Assembly: GCF_958298935.1 (NCBI RefSeq)
Contig: NC_084943.1
Coordinates: forward strand, 12,951,001-13,015,000
DNA length: 64,000 bases
Direction of reading: 5' to 3'
Source of the DNA: Phragmites australis
Lineage: Eukaryota > Streptophyta > Magnoliopsida > Poales > Poaceae
Shown: piece after piece, positions 33,176 through 45,236 of the stretch
Numbering within the stretch: the stretch's first letter is position 1
How the letters are laid out: every line of letters begins with the position of its first letter
Notes under the pieces: model-generated
What the model was told of the DNA's origin: nothing
The model's database searches: none
Seen by the model: only the letters and a program-made list of their open reading frames with translations
Position numbers and translations under genes: made by a program

Positions 33176-33249
33176 TGATATTTTATATTTGACTATTATG
33201 TTTACAATTTTCCAAAAAATATTATTATTAAAAAAATTCAGCACATGGT

Positions 33250-34147
33250 GGCATGGACGCATACCGCATGGATCGTAATTGTGTATGCATGCATGCTGTC
33301 TTCCTTGTAACTGTACCGCATGAATTTTGGAATGTTACACTGCACGGAATCTAGTAAAATTTCAGACTAGAATATTATTTGAAGCATCTTGTGTGTGGGT
33401 CAAGTCTTAGTTCCAAATTTGATAAAAAAATGGGTTGACATTTTCTGAAGCTGTCTGTGCCGAGGTCCGTGCTTGTTCCTGTGTTGTTCAGTACCACTCA
33501 CTGAATGGAGAAGATCGTTGTGCCGTATGGCCCGTATCCAGCAAGTCCGAGTTTATCTGGTTTCTGTATCTCCGTTGGCAATAAAGAGAAACAGGTGCTT
33601 AGAAATATCTTTCATGTTAATATGAAAGATGGGGGTGAAACTTACGCAAAACTGGAATGATCAGAGGAATTGATCAAAGGATTGGACCTGTAATTCTAGA
33701 ATTGTGGGAACTATCCAAATCGTATTTAAATTAATCAAATCGGCAATTTGTCGAACAAGATGAGAGTTAGCATATATCTATCTCTCGACGTACCATGTGC
33801 TAACCTAAATTTCAAATCCACAATCGCAAACATAATTGATTAAAGCGAATATAATCCTGGTAGTCCCAGTATGTGTTTTATGCCTAAGATATTAGAACAC
33901 ATACCTTTACAACAAGTCTCATCACATCAAGATATAATCAGGAGCATGTAAATTAAATTGATTACAAGTTTTTAAATATCATTAAATTTTTCAAATTCAA
34001 CAATTTTATGTACTAAATGTTGAAATTAAAGGATGAGAGACAATCAACAAGTTCGGGCTCTCAACATATAACAATGGAGTGCTAGACTAAGCAAAATACA
34101 TCAAGTTCATAACGTAGCACATGATCATTACTATGTAGTGGGAAAAT
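33250..34147. other. Spacer between MULE and CACTA-2, unassigned
   Basis: There is no ORF above noise, and no repeat or RNA gene recognised. It contains TTTCATGTTAATATGAAAG (small palindrome, about 33610). It is one of few stretches not assignable to a transposon, and may be older host DNA. Confidence 0.45.
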
Positions 34148-34489
34148 CAACACTACTGCAGAAACACTCTTCACTGCCGGCTGGTAAAACCCTTCAGTGT
34201 TGGTCTTCCAGCTGGCGGTGGGCAACGCCATCACTAATCACTGCCGGCTCAAGTCTTTAGTCAGCAGTGATGCCCGTATATCACTACCGGCGGGTGGTTT
34301 CAGCCAACAGTGACCCTTAGGGAATCACTGCCGGCTGAAGCCTTAAGCCAGCAGTATTCTCCCTCTCTCTCCTCTCTTTGTCTCTCTCCCTCTCAATACA
34401 TGCATACAATGAAACACATATTTAATGTAAATAAATAATAAAGACACCTTCATTAATACACAATAATTCATGTCCATCGTTACTATGCA

Positions 34490-34622
34490 AATAAAGATAC
34501 TTAATCTGGCATAATGATTCGCCTTTCATTATGATCGGCGTATAGGGAGGTTCATTGGTGTCTTCCATGAAACCTAGGTCGACGTCCTCTCTGAAAGGAG
34601 GTAGCACATCGAATTGAGAAAT
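34490..34622 (-). pseudogene. CACTA transposase C-terminal relic
   Basis: The minus strand gives SQFDVLPPFREDVDLGFMED and TNEPPY. This matches the last residues of the transposase relic at 30841-31390. Upstream, the expected VVDEENYN is missing and a stop (TGA near 34627) separates it from the Ulp1 tail. Only the C-terminal end of the gene is left. Confidence 0.7.
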
Positions 34623-34628
34623 ATGGTG

Positions 34629-34854
34629 TTATTTGATCATATATACGCTATCAAACCCCCTGATAAACTTCTTCCTTATCGCATACTCTTTACTAGAAGG
34701 TATGGTGTCATCTAAAGCTCTCTCACGTGGCGACGACACAATCGGTTCGTGAAACTCGCTGTTTGGGTTGGTAACATGTTTGATGAAGAACCCGATGATC
34801 TGTTCTTGAATACCATGTATTTCTCTAGAGAGTATCGCACTTGTGTGGTGTTTG
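34629..34854 (-). pseudogene. C-terminal tail of Ulp1-like CACTA protein
   Basis: The minus-strand reading includes ILSREIHGIQEQIIGFFIKH, VTNPNSEFHEPI and SSKEYAIRKKFIRGFDSVY. The GIQEQIxGFxxxxVxNPxxEF part resembles the segment after the protease domain in transposon Ulp1-like proteins. It joins, across CACTA-3, to the catalytic exons at 63287-63740. The frame opens right at the TTG duplication, so the tail exon was split by the insertion. Confidence 0.55.
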
Positions 34855-34999
34855 CAATACAAAAATCTGCTAATCTATGATGAAAACTATATGACAGTGC
34901 TATAAACCGTCACTAGTTTATGATGTTTTTTTCTAGAAAGTGTCATAAGAATTAATTTGGCACTGTAACCCTGTGTTTTAGAGACGAATAATGGTACAA

Positions 35000-36028
35000 C
35001 AGTCACTAAGTCCAAACAAAAATCATAGCAGACCGATACACCGAAGTGTTGTGATGAAATAGTTTTATCAAAAGTGTTCAGTTAGCACATGTGCTAAAGT
35101 TCTATTATCATAAAATTCTGGTGTGGATAAAGAAAGCATGGCCCACTAGTCAACCAAGGTCCCACATGTATGTCTGAGTTGAAAGTAGTGACATAATAAA
35201 AATAAAAACAACCCATCCCAAAGTTTTTACCTGGGACCGATTGGATGAGGGTTAGCACTACCACTGTGCTATGGAGGGAGTTCGAGTTCTTGACATCTAA
35301 AATTTCATATATACATAAATCTGTGGCCTACCTTTCAGTTGCAGGCTAGAGTAAGAAGTCTATTTTGGGACTTGGAGAGAAAAAAGATTGTGCCCCCAGC
35401 ACTGAGATGACAGCGCACCCCTTAAAAAAAGAGACGGTAGCTACGACGGTGCAGTCCAGTGGCGTAGACCAGAGGTGACGGTGCACACCTCGCAGCGTAG
35501 ATCTGCAACGCCCCATGTTGGTACATCTTGGTGGAGATGGCAGTGCACCCCGGTGGTGCTACCTTGCAGTGCAGGCCGGCACAGCAGCCACACCACAGAG
35601 GCAACGCAGTAGCCCTGGAGGGCTTGTCTTCCTCGGTAGCGATGTTTGCCCATGAGACTCACCATCCAGCTACAACAGTTGGTCCAGTCAGTCTTCCAAC
35701 GAAGGTATGGATGCCCTCAAGTTGGTATTGGTTTCAGTAATATCCCTTGCTTCTCAGTGCCTAGATTTTTCTTGAAGAATGGTGATATTGTAGATTGCTG
35801 CACATGTCTACGCATTTTCAGATAGTACATCGTTTAATTTGAGTATATTCTAGTAAATAACTGAATTGAGATTGTGTTTGTGGATTTTATGATTTCTTCT
35901 ATCATGGAACCATTTTTTGTTGATTTATGTTGCATGGTACAAAGATTTATAAAGCATGCACAATAATGTTGATTTATTCTGGGCACTGTAATGTGCTATT
36001 AATTTTTCCTTATTTGAATGTGTGATAG
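35000..36028. other. 5' non-coding region of CACTA-3
   Basis: There is no supported gene. The stretch 35400-35740 is GC-richer, with overlapping short ORFs on both strands and no domain. It could be a leader exon or captured sequence. It precedes the transposase start at 36029. Confidence 0.4.
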
Positions 36029-36955
36029 ATAGACAAAAGTTGGATAAATGCTAGACAATTTAGCAAGGCACATATTGATGGGGTCAGTGATTTCATAAAG
36101 TTTGTTAGGGAAAGATTTGATGAGAATGAAGAAATACTTTGTCCATGTCGTAAATCTCTGAATCAGATTCGTCGACCTCAAGGACATGTGGAGGATCACT
36201 TATATATTTAAGGGATGGCAATCACATATAATTGATGGATCCATCATGGAGAACCATTTGATGCTAGAGTTCATGAAAATGCACACCATAAAGATTAACA
36301 TATTAGTGGTCAAGAGGATGTTTGTTTCAATGAGGACGAAGAAACTAATGATAGAATTCCTGATATGATAGATGAGATGTACACAACTGAAGGCCATGGT
36401 GGCGATCAAACAATGTATGCAAGTGTAGTACAAGAGTTCTAGTGTGAACACAACCTTGGATGTGTTGGTTTTACTAGATTTTCATTTATTGTGAAGTTAC
36501 TTCATATCCAGTCATTCTATCAGATCATCAATGTTGCCTTTACTGCACTACTGAAGTTGTTATCCTTAGCATTCCCGGCTTGCTCTCCTCCAGCATCTTA
36601 CAATGAAGCAAAGAACTTTCTTTGTTCCATTGGACTTGAATATGATTCAATCCATGTGTGCAAGAATAATTGTGTCTTGTTTTGGAAGGAGTATGCAAAA
36701 CATGTTGAGTGCCCAGTATGTTCTGCTTCAAGATGGAAAGATGCAGGTGGAAGCAAGCTCATTCCTGCGAAGGTATTGAGACATTTTCAATTGATTCCAA
36801 GGTTGAAGAGGATGTTTGCTTCTAAGCAAATAGTAGAGGAGGCACAATGGCACAAGTTGAAGCGACAACCGGTAGAGAATGAACTTAGCTATCCATCTAA
36901 TGGTGAGCCTGCAGCATATCTACAGTACTGCATGCCTATGACAAAGGATGGTTGA
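36029..36955 (+). pseudogene. CACTA-3 TnpD-like transposase, N-terminal half
   Basis: One frame runs from an ATA at 36029, where the family has its ATG, as DKSWINARQFSKAHIDGV. The zinc-binding associated segment follows (EEILCPCRKSLNQ, VEDHLYI), then an acidic linker (NEDEETNDRIPDMIDEMYTT). Next come LLKLLSLAFP, YNEAKNFLCSIGLEYDSIHV, CKNNCVLFWKEY, CPVCSASRWK and KVLRHFQLIPRLKRMF at 36770-36830. Four in-frame stops (about 36209, 36230, 36290 and 36440) and the lost start disable it. It stops at 36955 next to copia-like LTR sequence. The catalytic DDE region is gone. Confidence 0.85.
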
Positions 36956-36989
36956 TGGTCTACCAAGACATGGACAACTCAATTGTCTA

Positions 36990-37535
36990 TATTTTTTTAG
37001 ATGCCATAATACTATCAACTTCATCTTCAGCGGATTATCTAGTGTTAAGCATCTCAAATAGTTCAAAATCCATCTTTCTTGTTCCTTTGTCTAGTGAAGT
37101 CTATTTCATATCAGCGGATCTTTCGGTGTTCTCCTTTATCCAGTGATTTGTCCATTGGACACATCGTGTCATCCAGTGTTAATATCGCCTGCAGTGCCAT
37201 TTGTCTCTATTGTGTCTTTATCTAGTGCTTTATCCGGTGTTACTCAGCAGACAATCCGGTATTGTCATTGTTTTGTGCACTGTATTTGGATTCCGTGCAT
37301 TTGTCTGGTGTTTGTTTTTCAAAATCAGCGGAATGTCCATTGTGTAGAAGCTTGTTTTCAGTGCCTTTATCTGGCGATTTGTCCAGTGCTTACATCCTCT
37401 CATTTGAGCACTATTCCCTAAGCTCTCCGACTCTTTGTCTGGTGTTTTCTCCAATGCGGTCAGCGGACCTTCCAGTTATAGTGTTTTTCATGGCCCCATA
37501 TGTCATATCGCTTGATTCATCTTGACCAGCCGTTC
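36990..37535 (+). mobile_element. Copia LTR-like sequence
   Basis: There is no coding content. It has many repeats of short words such as ATCCAGTG, ATCCGGTGTT, GTCTGGTGTTT and CAGCGGA. These are typical of the LTRs of SIRE/Maximus-like grass copia elements, and a gag relic of that type follows. Terminal ends were not identified. Confidence 0.45.
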
Positions 37536-37539
37536 CACA

Positions 37540-38190
37540 CTGCATTCAAGCACCGAACTTCGATGTCTTTGATATGTCGGCAAGCCTGGAGCATAGGCGA
37601 CGCTGTGGTGGATCAGGCATGGCTGGGTCCTCCACTCCACCACCTTCGGTCCCCCGGCATCCCTGGACATACACACGCCATCAACTGTCCGTGTGAAGAT
37701 GCATTTCTCATCGTGGGAGAGGTAGAGGGATATTAGTCTAGCTCAACTCGACCGATTTTTCGAAGGTGGCCTATGAGAACTATTATGTCTATATGTGCAT
37801 TTGTCGATGCCTATAACTTGTAATATGTGTTCACTCGAATATGGCCAAGAATGTGAGGAGCGTACCCAAGTTCAAGGGAAAGAAAATTGCCTATTAGAAA
37901 GTCGCATGGCGAGCTACCTAGAGGCTCTTTCCCTTGAAGTTTGGGTCACCGCTTCCAAAGGATTCGAAAGACCTCTTAGTGAGATTCAAGTTAGATGGAA
38001 TGCTAGAGCTAGGGATGACCTCTTAATGCGCTTCAACTTGGTCTCTCTCAATTGTCTCATGGTGATATCATTCGCAAGATATTGATTGTGCTCCCCAAGC
38101 CCAAGTATAGCATCTTTGTCTCACTTCTTCATGAGAAGGACCTTGATGAAATGGATGTTCATGAAGTGGCGGGGAGTATATTATGGTGTG
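37540..38190 (+). pseudogene. Copia (SIRE/Maximus-like) gag relic
   Basis: Readable pieces are RMASYLEALSLEVWV (near 37905), RPLSEIQVRWNARARDDLL (near 37970), a frameshift, then IIRKILIVLPKPKYSIFVSL and LHEKDLDEMDVHEVAGSIL up to 38180. This matches the order of the copia gag (UBN2-type) core: WKARM-like, NARAK-like, then LPKPKY. Several stops and frameshifts are present, and no pol follows. It is a remnant left inside CACTA-3. Confidence 0.65.
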
Positions 38191-38990
38191 TTGGGGAGTA
38201 TATTATGACCTCGAAGAATTAGGGCAAAAAGTAGAACAAAAAGAAAAATTGTATTGATAAGAGATCGATTGTGTGTTTTTTAAATCGGCCTGCCCCACTC
38301 TAGCTATTTATGAGGGGCGGCATGGACTTCTCCATCAAGGATTGGACTCTATCTCATCCTTAAACTGAGTCTCTAGCTATTTCCCAAAATAACTTAGCCA
38401 AAACATCCCAAACATGCGGGATTGTCCGAACCAACAAGCCTCCCACGTAGGGGACGCATTTATATGCCATAAACAAGTTGTATTCGGCCAAAAATATGAA
38501 AGAGTCCGAGTAGAGCACGGAAACCAAACCAGTCCGAATCAAAATGAGCACACCGAATAAATCGGTGTGAACAAAATGCTATCATCAGACTATCAATGCA
38601 ATCTTCAGAAACCCTAGACTTCAAGCTTTGTTCTCACCGGATAAATCGGTGCAAACAAAATGCTAGAGTCGGAGTTTTATTATTATTCCGTACAATTACT
38701 TAGAAGCATTTTGTAAAATCCTTCTTAAAACTAGATGTTCTAATGACCGATCAGAGTTTGTGCTTAGTCCGGTGTTCACAATCTTCCGCTGCAACTCCTC
38801 TCCTCCATCTTCTATACACCAGATGATCTGGTGATGACACAAGAGTATTCACCGGACTATAAGTCAGAGCGTAAACTCTAATTGGAACTCACTGTATGAT
38901 CCTGCATTTAAAACAAGCTATCACTAGACTATCTGATGTTCGCATTAATTTTGACCCGAGCCAAATTTGAGCGTCAACACTAGTTTATAA
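38190..38990 (-). mobile_element. Antisense LTR-like fragments with TATA box
   Basis: The minus strand from about 38600 contains CTCATAAATAGCTAG (TATA, 38304-38314) and ends TACTCCCCAACACA near 38190, like the 3' end of an LTR. The part 38540-38990 carries a duplicated phrase (ATAAATCGGTG with GAACAAAATGCTA at about 38560 and 38645) and more ACCGGA words as in 36990-37535. This suggests two copia LTR pieces in opposite orientation. Confidence 0.4.
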
Positions 38991-40014
38991 GCCCTAATCC
39001 CCTAATTCCTTAGTTCATATGATTTACAATTGCATAGCTTCACATTCGGCAAATTGCCACCCACCCCACATTTTTCTTCATGCTCCGCCACTGCACCCCA
39101 CCCGCGAAAACTGGCTGGTGGGGACACTTACAAAATATTGGGAGCCAAAAGCCACCCCGCTAGACAGCCACCCAAAATGATATGCAAAATGTCTATTTTG
39201 TGCCTGCCTTCCCAAAATCTTCCCTAGACGTGCCACACCACAATAAAGGTGTTTTGGTAAACAATTGAGGACAACCAGCAAAATATCCCTAATCTTTCCC
39301 TCGCCGCCATCCCGATTCTTCCCCTCACCGTTCCCTTCCCTGTCCCCAATCTTCACCTCACTACCATCCCCAATCTTCTCCTTGTCGTTCCCTACCCTGT
39401 GCCCTTCTCTCTCCCAATGACCACCGATGACTGATCCTTCTCCCTCCCAAGACCCCGATGGCACCAAGGTAAAAGGTGCCACCAATTCAATGGAAGTTGG
39501 CAAGTACTTTGTTTCCCATGTTTCATTGGCATTAGCCAATGGAAGACGCGAGCGAGCGGGTGGTGGCTATGGATCTGGTGGACGGGAAGCCACCGTCGAT
39601 GGAGGAGGGCGGCGGTTGGGATAGCGTTGGTGTTGGGGTGCCTCGTCTACCAGTTGTTAGGGTTCCGGCAGCGACCAAGCCAACCAAGACGGAGGAGGCA
39701 AGCGGGTGTTGGCCATTAATCCGGTAGTGAGGAAGCTGCTAGAGACGGATGAGGTAGAATCCTTGGAGTATTTTTTTCATATTTTGTATTTTTATTAGTT
39801 TATCTTACACAAATGTATCATATGTAGGACAAGTATATCAAAAACCAAATGAACTATGAGAAAGTCTAGTTTCAGTAGTGGACATGCTATCGGTGCTACA
39901 TTGCATAGGCCCATGTCATGGTAAGGAACTAAACAAATGATGTTTGTGATCACTACTCATGAAATTCTAATCATGTTCCAAGCTAGCAGTTTGAACTTGT
40001 TTGCGCATCATTTT
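38991..40014. other. Unassigned stretch upstream of PF03004-like gene
   Basis: 39290-39740 is C-rich, then G-rich, with a plus ORF starting MEDASERVVAMDLVDGKP (39539). It has no recognisable domain and could be the first exon of the following CACTA gene or captured sequence. 39760-40010 is AT-rich and looks intronic. Confidence 0.35.
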
Positions 40015-40472
40015 AGAAGCAAGACAAATATAAAGATGTAGAGCCCACCGCGATATATCTTTTCAAGGACTACCATTGCAGCAAGAATATTGGTTCTAGT
40101 GAGCCAGTAAAGAAAGCTATTGTAAGTCCTTGTTTCCTTTTTTTTTTCCTTTTCTACATGAAGTACACTTGAAAAAAATCTGAGTAGAAGATGGAAGTCT
40201 AAGTTGTAATCCTTCTATTGTTAGGTTGATATCGAAGGAATAATGGCTGAACCAGTACAAGATGGATAGGAACCAAAGTCTGCTACTGAAGCTATTTCCC
40301 AAGTTTAAAGTACATTTCTTCAAAATGCGGGCCTCCAAACACCCTCCAAGAAAAGCTACAAAGGTGGTGTTTCTTCACAAGTACAAGAGCTTCATGCTGA
40401 ACATGAGACCAAGAAAAAAGGGGCAGCAGAACTTCGACAACAAATTGATGCTCAGCAGCAAGAGTTGGAAGA

Positions 40473-43257
40473 TGTCACGGCCCAGAGTTTCTAGAACATG
40501 TAATTAAGTGCTAATGGGCATCATTAGCATCATTTGTTTTGTTTTAAGCAGTGTAGACATGCAATGTGAAATTTAACTGAATTTGGTTAAACCAGGGTTA
40601 ACTGATGCGTTGTAAAGCATCTCCCAAAACCTCTATGGAACATAGGGCCAGTGACAATTTTAGAAATTAGTAGGTGCCTGGAGGAGAATATAAATGAATT
40701 TTCCCAAATTTTTGGGGATTATTTTAAAGGCATAAAAATCAACACAAGTTAGAAAAGCTTGCCACATTGGAGAATTTTCATTTGAATTTGGTGCAAGCTT
40801 TTTTGGGTCAAACAAGGTAAAATGGATTGTCCATGATTTATAGAAGCCAACAAAATTTGTTCCACAAATTTTAGACCACAGTAAGACCTCCACCTTGATA
40901 ACCAAAGTGGTGAAGATATTTTTTTGCCGGCCGGTTACTGTTCATCGGCCCCGCGTGTCATCCCCTTCGCACGCACACGGCTCTGCTCCCCCTTCTCCCG
41001 CTCTCACAGAGCAAGCGGCGGCTGCCTTTGTTGACTTCGGTGGCCAGGCCACGTTGCCGGAAGCCCGGACACGGCGCTGTGTCCTTATCTTCCCCTCCCC
41101 GCCCTCTTCTCTCTCTCTCTCTACTCCTTCTCTCGCGCGGCCGGAAAGCAAAGCGCAGAGCACACGCACACGCACTGGCCGCCGGCCAAATCACCGCGCT
41201 GCCGGCGTTTTCCGCCGAGCCCGAGCAAGGTAGAGCACAGAGGGAGGTCGCCAAGGCCCTCCTCCGCCGTTTCCCCTCCTTCCCCGGTCGTTTCCCGCAA
41301 GGATTGGAGCCGTCCGCGCCTTCTTCCCCAACGGCGGCAGCCGAGCTCCGCCGTCCTTCGTCGACCCGCCACGTCCTCACTTCTCCGGCCCAACCGACTG
41401 CACGGTGAGCTTCCCCGTGCTCCTGTACACCTTATGCGCGCGCCGTTTTCCCTCCGTCCCGTCACCGGCGCGTGTTCCCACGATGGTCGAGCCGCCGCCA
41501 CCTCCCCGCGCGTGCCGCCAGCCGTGCCGCCGTCGAGCTCGTCGGCCGGCAAGCACTCCGTTAGATCCACGTGCTCGCGTAGAACGCGTAGGTGCGTTCG
41601 GCCAGGCTTATTACGCCGCCGTTCGTCGTCGGCGAGTCAAAGCCGAGCCGCCGTCGTGTAGCTTCCGCCGTCCGCCGCCGCTAGCCGTTCTCCGGCCGTC
41701 GCCAGTGACCACATATGCCTCAAATGGATCGACGCGCATATGCTGGAGCCGCAGCTGCCCTTCCCGGCCGCTTGGGCTGCGCCGCTCGCCGCCGGCGGGC
41801 TCAACCCGAGCCCCGGCCGGCCGCGCTGCGCTCTGTCCTGGCGCGAGTCAATTTTGACTCGGGTCAAAATATGCCGGCCCCACCGGTCAGTGGCTTGAGC
41901 TCGGCCGGTGCCGGTAGAAAAAGGCGTGGGCCCATTTGAATATTAGAGAAAATCAAAAATTGCGAAGTAAATATCTGTTGAGTTGATAAATCGGCTGAAA
42001 TCTTGAAAAATGCATAGGAAGTTATGTAGAGCTCCAAAATTCATGAAACCAATTTTGTTGGTTTTGTTGTAACATGATATATCCATTAAAAATACCAGTG
42101 GCCATGAAATATGTGCTGTGAATTATTGAGTTAATGAAATATGTCTAGGCTTTGATAATTCATAGTTAAAGTTTGGTATTTCCAAAATTGATGAATCTAA
42201 TTTTGTTGGCCTTGTATTATCATACTCTGCACATGAAAAATACTAGGTGTTGTGAAATGTATAATTAAATTTGTTCAATTAATGAAATGTGTTTAATCTT
42301 CAATAATTTTTAACAATTTTTGATAAGTCCAAAATTGGTAAATCCAATTTTGTCAATCTTGTTAAATTATGCCATGTTCTTTAAAAGTGCTAGGGTTTAT
42401 GAAATGCTTACTGAGGATTAATGAGTTGTCAAAATGGTTTCAATTTTTAAGCCTTTCATATTTGGTTGGTCCATAAATCGAGTTGTGTAAATCCTATTAG
42501 TGGGTTCCCTGTTCACTTAAAAGAGTTACCCTCATGTTAAGTATAGTTAGTTTTCTTTTAGATTTAAGCTTAGAGTTTAGCTTAATCCATCTAGGAAGTT
42601 GTTAAATGCTAAACAGTAATTCAGATAAGGAAATCCTTAAGGCTTTTAACTCATGGCATAAGTGCATTGCATCTCCACTGTTGTCTTACAGTGAAGCATC
42701 TTTCATTACATGTCATTCATATTCATTACATTGCATGCGCGATTCTTTTAGGGAACTTCGACCCGGCGAACGAGGCGAACGAGGCTGTCCCCGGAGGTTC
42801 CCGCAGTGGTGATCGTGACTCGGGTAGCTGTGAGCAGCAGCTAGATCAGCAAGGCAAGCATCTATCATACTGCACCGTGTCTACTTGAAAATTTAATATG
42901 TTATCTATGCTTATGTATACATTGCATGTGTCGGGTACCGAGTTGGGTAGAACCTATGCCGATGCATTATCCCATTTCGGTCACGTTTCATGTGTTGTTC
43001 CTAGGAGCCTAGTGGTGTCGTCGAGGTCTAATGATAGTTCGCTATGCTTAGTGGTACTTAGGCTTTCCGGTAGAAGTCGACGACGGCGTCCACCGTTGTC
43101 GCGAGCCTAGGGCTTATTACTTGTTCACACTTGTGGTTGTGTTGAGGATGAGTCGGTTTGGTGAGTGGTGAGTTGAGACGAGGTGTGGGCGGTGTTAGGG
43201 GTGTCATCTGCTCACGAGGAGTCCTCAGGCAGTTCGGGGAGGGAACCCGGACACCGT
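40473..43257 (+). mobile_element. 5' LTR of Tekay-A, truncated
   Basis: It aligns base for base with 58809-61594. In the first ~750 bp I count about 13 substitutions and two one-base indels; the later AT-rich part differs less. After CCCGGACACCGT (43257) it diverges completely from the other LTR. The GC-rich ORFs within (40895-41940) occur in both LTRs with frame-changing indels and are not genes. Confidence 0.9.
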
Positions 43258-43682
43258 GATGGCTTCCTGTCCTGCTTGTCTTATTTTCATGTCTACATGT
43301 TCCCTCTCACGTTATAGTGCATGTTCAAATATGTTCATCATCCTAGCTTGTTCTGCCTCTCTTTTTGCATCTTGCTCTACTTGGGGTCTCTTTTGACTAT
43401 TATAACTGTCGATGGCGCCTGAGAATCCATATTTCCTATACATCACACCAACACATCATGCGCGACTACCGAGCTTCTTATTTCCCAGGGCCAACGTGAG
43501 CTTGTCCCTGTCCCTATCTGGCTTGAAAGAGCCTTGTGCAGACTGCATTTTGGCATCTACAAGCCTTTTTGCAAGAGTTGTATGGACCCAGAACTGACTT
43601 GTATGGCCTCAGAACTTTCTTCGGTGCAGTTGGCTCCATAGTTTGTGAGACCACCGTGATAACAAATCATCCCCCAGACATC
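43258..43682. other. Orphan 425-bp stretch between LTR piece and copia LTR
   Basis: There is no match to the rest of the 3' LTR of Tekay-A, no recognisable coding, and no repeats. It could be flanking DNA carried along by a rearrangement, or an unrecognised LTR fragment. Confidence 0.4.
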
Positions 43683-44322
43683 TGTTGGGGAACGGGTAGG
43701 CTACGCTAGCACAAAACAAATTTTCTCTACCGCATTCAACCAGGAAGCCAAGCGAGTAGGGGATCATGAATCGTTACCACTTGACGAGCAGTGCAGCGGA
43801 AAAAGAGTTGGAGCAGACCAATCCAACGTCGTGCGCGTCAAGTAGTCGATCGTCAACCTCGTCCCGAGGATGTCCCGAGCACCTTCCGAGTACTCGCGAG
43901 TACGTCCCAAGTACCCCCGAGCACGTCCCGAGTACCCCGAGCACGTCCCGAGTACCCCCGAGCACGTCCCGAGTACCCCCGAGCAGATCAGCACCACAAT
44001 AGTAGCAGCGCCTCTACGGTATCCACACGTACAAGGATGGAATCGCCGTGCGCCGGTGTGCTAGCACCGCACGCCTGGCTAGGGTTTCGAAGGGAGTTCG
44101 GGAATAGGAGGCGGCCAGGGTTTTTGGTGGCAAGATCTGTTTTTCGGAAAAACTCAATGCGCCTTGGCCCCTACCTATTCTTATATAGAGCACGCTAATG
44201 GGCCTTTAATCAACATTAAAGCCCATTACGACTCTAAACCCTAATGGTCCTTTAATCAACATTAAAGCCCATTAGCAGATCCAATCCGCAAACTCGATCG
44301 CCTCTAGGGCATATTACCAACA
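43683..44322 (-). mobile_element. 3' LTR of copia element
   Basis: 640 bp, starting TGTTGG and ending CCCAACA on the minus strand. It includes a 20-bp minisatellite (43885-43986). The plus strand reads CTTATATAGAGCACGC near 44190, a TATA-like site. Confidence 0.8.
43885..43986. repeat. ~20-bp minisatellite in copia LTR
   Basis: About five copies of CCCCGAGCACGTCCCGAGTA in tandem, with one shorter unit. There is no coding value; the repeated peptide ORFs on both strands are by-products. Confidence 0.9.
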
Positions 44323-45236
44323 ATCTCCCACTTGCACTAGAGTCAGTACAAGTTTTATATTCCATCCCCTTAAGTGTGTGACCCGTTAGGTTCATGTGTA
44401 AACGGCCGCTATCCAGAAACCCTTTTCCGAATTGCAAGTCAATAGTGGTACCTAGCAGGACATATTGACTCCCGAATGCACACAAAGATCATATCGGCTG
44501 AACCTTGATATACTCATGCACCAATCCCTTTACCACACGATAACAGTCAAGCTCAAGGCGAGATTCGTGCCACCCTTGTGATAGCTCGACCATTCACTCG
44601 ATCAAGTAGTGGATTCACCATGATTAACTCTTTAATCACATTGGCATGGCCATGCACTTTCCAATCCAACTACCTCGAGGGGCCCAGAGATATCTCTCCT
44701 GTTATTTAGGAGGGGTAAATTCCATCTTGATCACTCACATCCAACGACATGTTTCATAACATACCCGAAAGCAACCTTTATAACTACCCAGTTACGGAAT
44801 AGCGTTTGGAAGCCCCTAAGTGTGTTACTACACATTCTGGAATCAATGATGATCTCAGGTCAAAGGATTCTGTAGGTACACCATTTGAGATAACAACTGA
44901 TGGCACATTAAAAATAACAATCCCAGCAGTATCTCAGGGTGGGTCTATCCAACATCATGTTCTCTAACATGTGTCCACATTACTGATTTGATATCTCCAT
45001 ATCTATGATCCGTGAAACATGATCATCATTCAGTCAAATGTGCTAATCTATAAATCATTATTGTCCCACACAATGATATGAGATTAGGGACTATTTAGAA
45101 TAACATCATAAAAACAAAGAGTTTCACAAACAAGTCACATACTTGCTGATCAATGTAAATGATAATTATTCATGGAACCAGATAACAATTATCCAAAAGT
45201 ACATTAGCATAGACAGAACACATTCTCTCACATGCA

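Larger units (their letters stand above)
20390..33239. mobile_element. Mutator-like element with nested insertions
   Basis: The terminal inverted repeats start GAATTTTTTCAATAATATTA (20390) and, on the other strand, GAATTTTTTTAATAATAATA (33239). They stay alignable for about 100 bp, including GGAAAATTG and CAAGAATAG. The perfect 10-bp direct duplication AGCACATGGT lies at 20380-20389 and 33240-33249. Nine-to-eleven-base duplications and AT-rich ~100-bp TIRs are typical of MULEs. Inside each TIR are palindromes TGTCGGCAC...GTGCCGACA. No MURA transposase is seen. Its own cargo appears to be the small zinc-binding genes at 26733-32330; a Tat retrotransposon (21219-26511) and a CACTA (28366-32209) invaded later. 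Confidence 0.8.

Noticed and set aside
35221..35320. Possible second tRNA-like sequence
   Set aside because: A GAGTTCGAGTTC word resembles a B box but no A box is found at suitable spacing.
40895..41940. Cluster of long overlapping ORFs on both strands (up to 150 codons), repeated at 59230-60275
   Set aside because: They lie in the GC-rich part of the Tekay LTR, occur in both LTRs with differing frames, and have low-complexity Arg/Pro/Ala composition with no domain.
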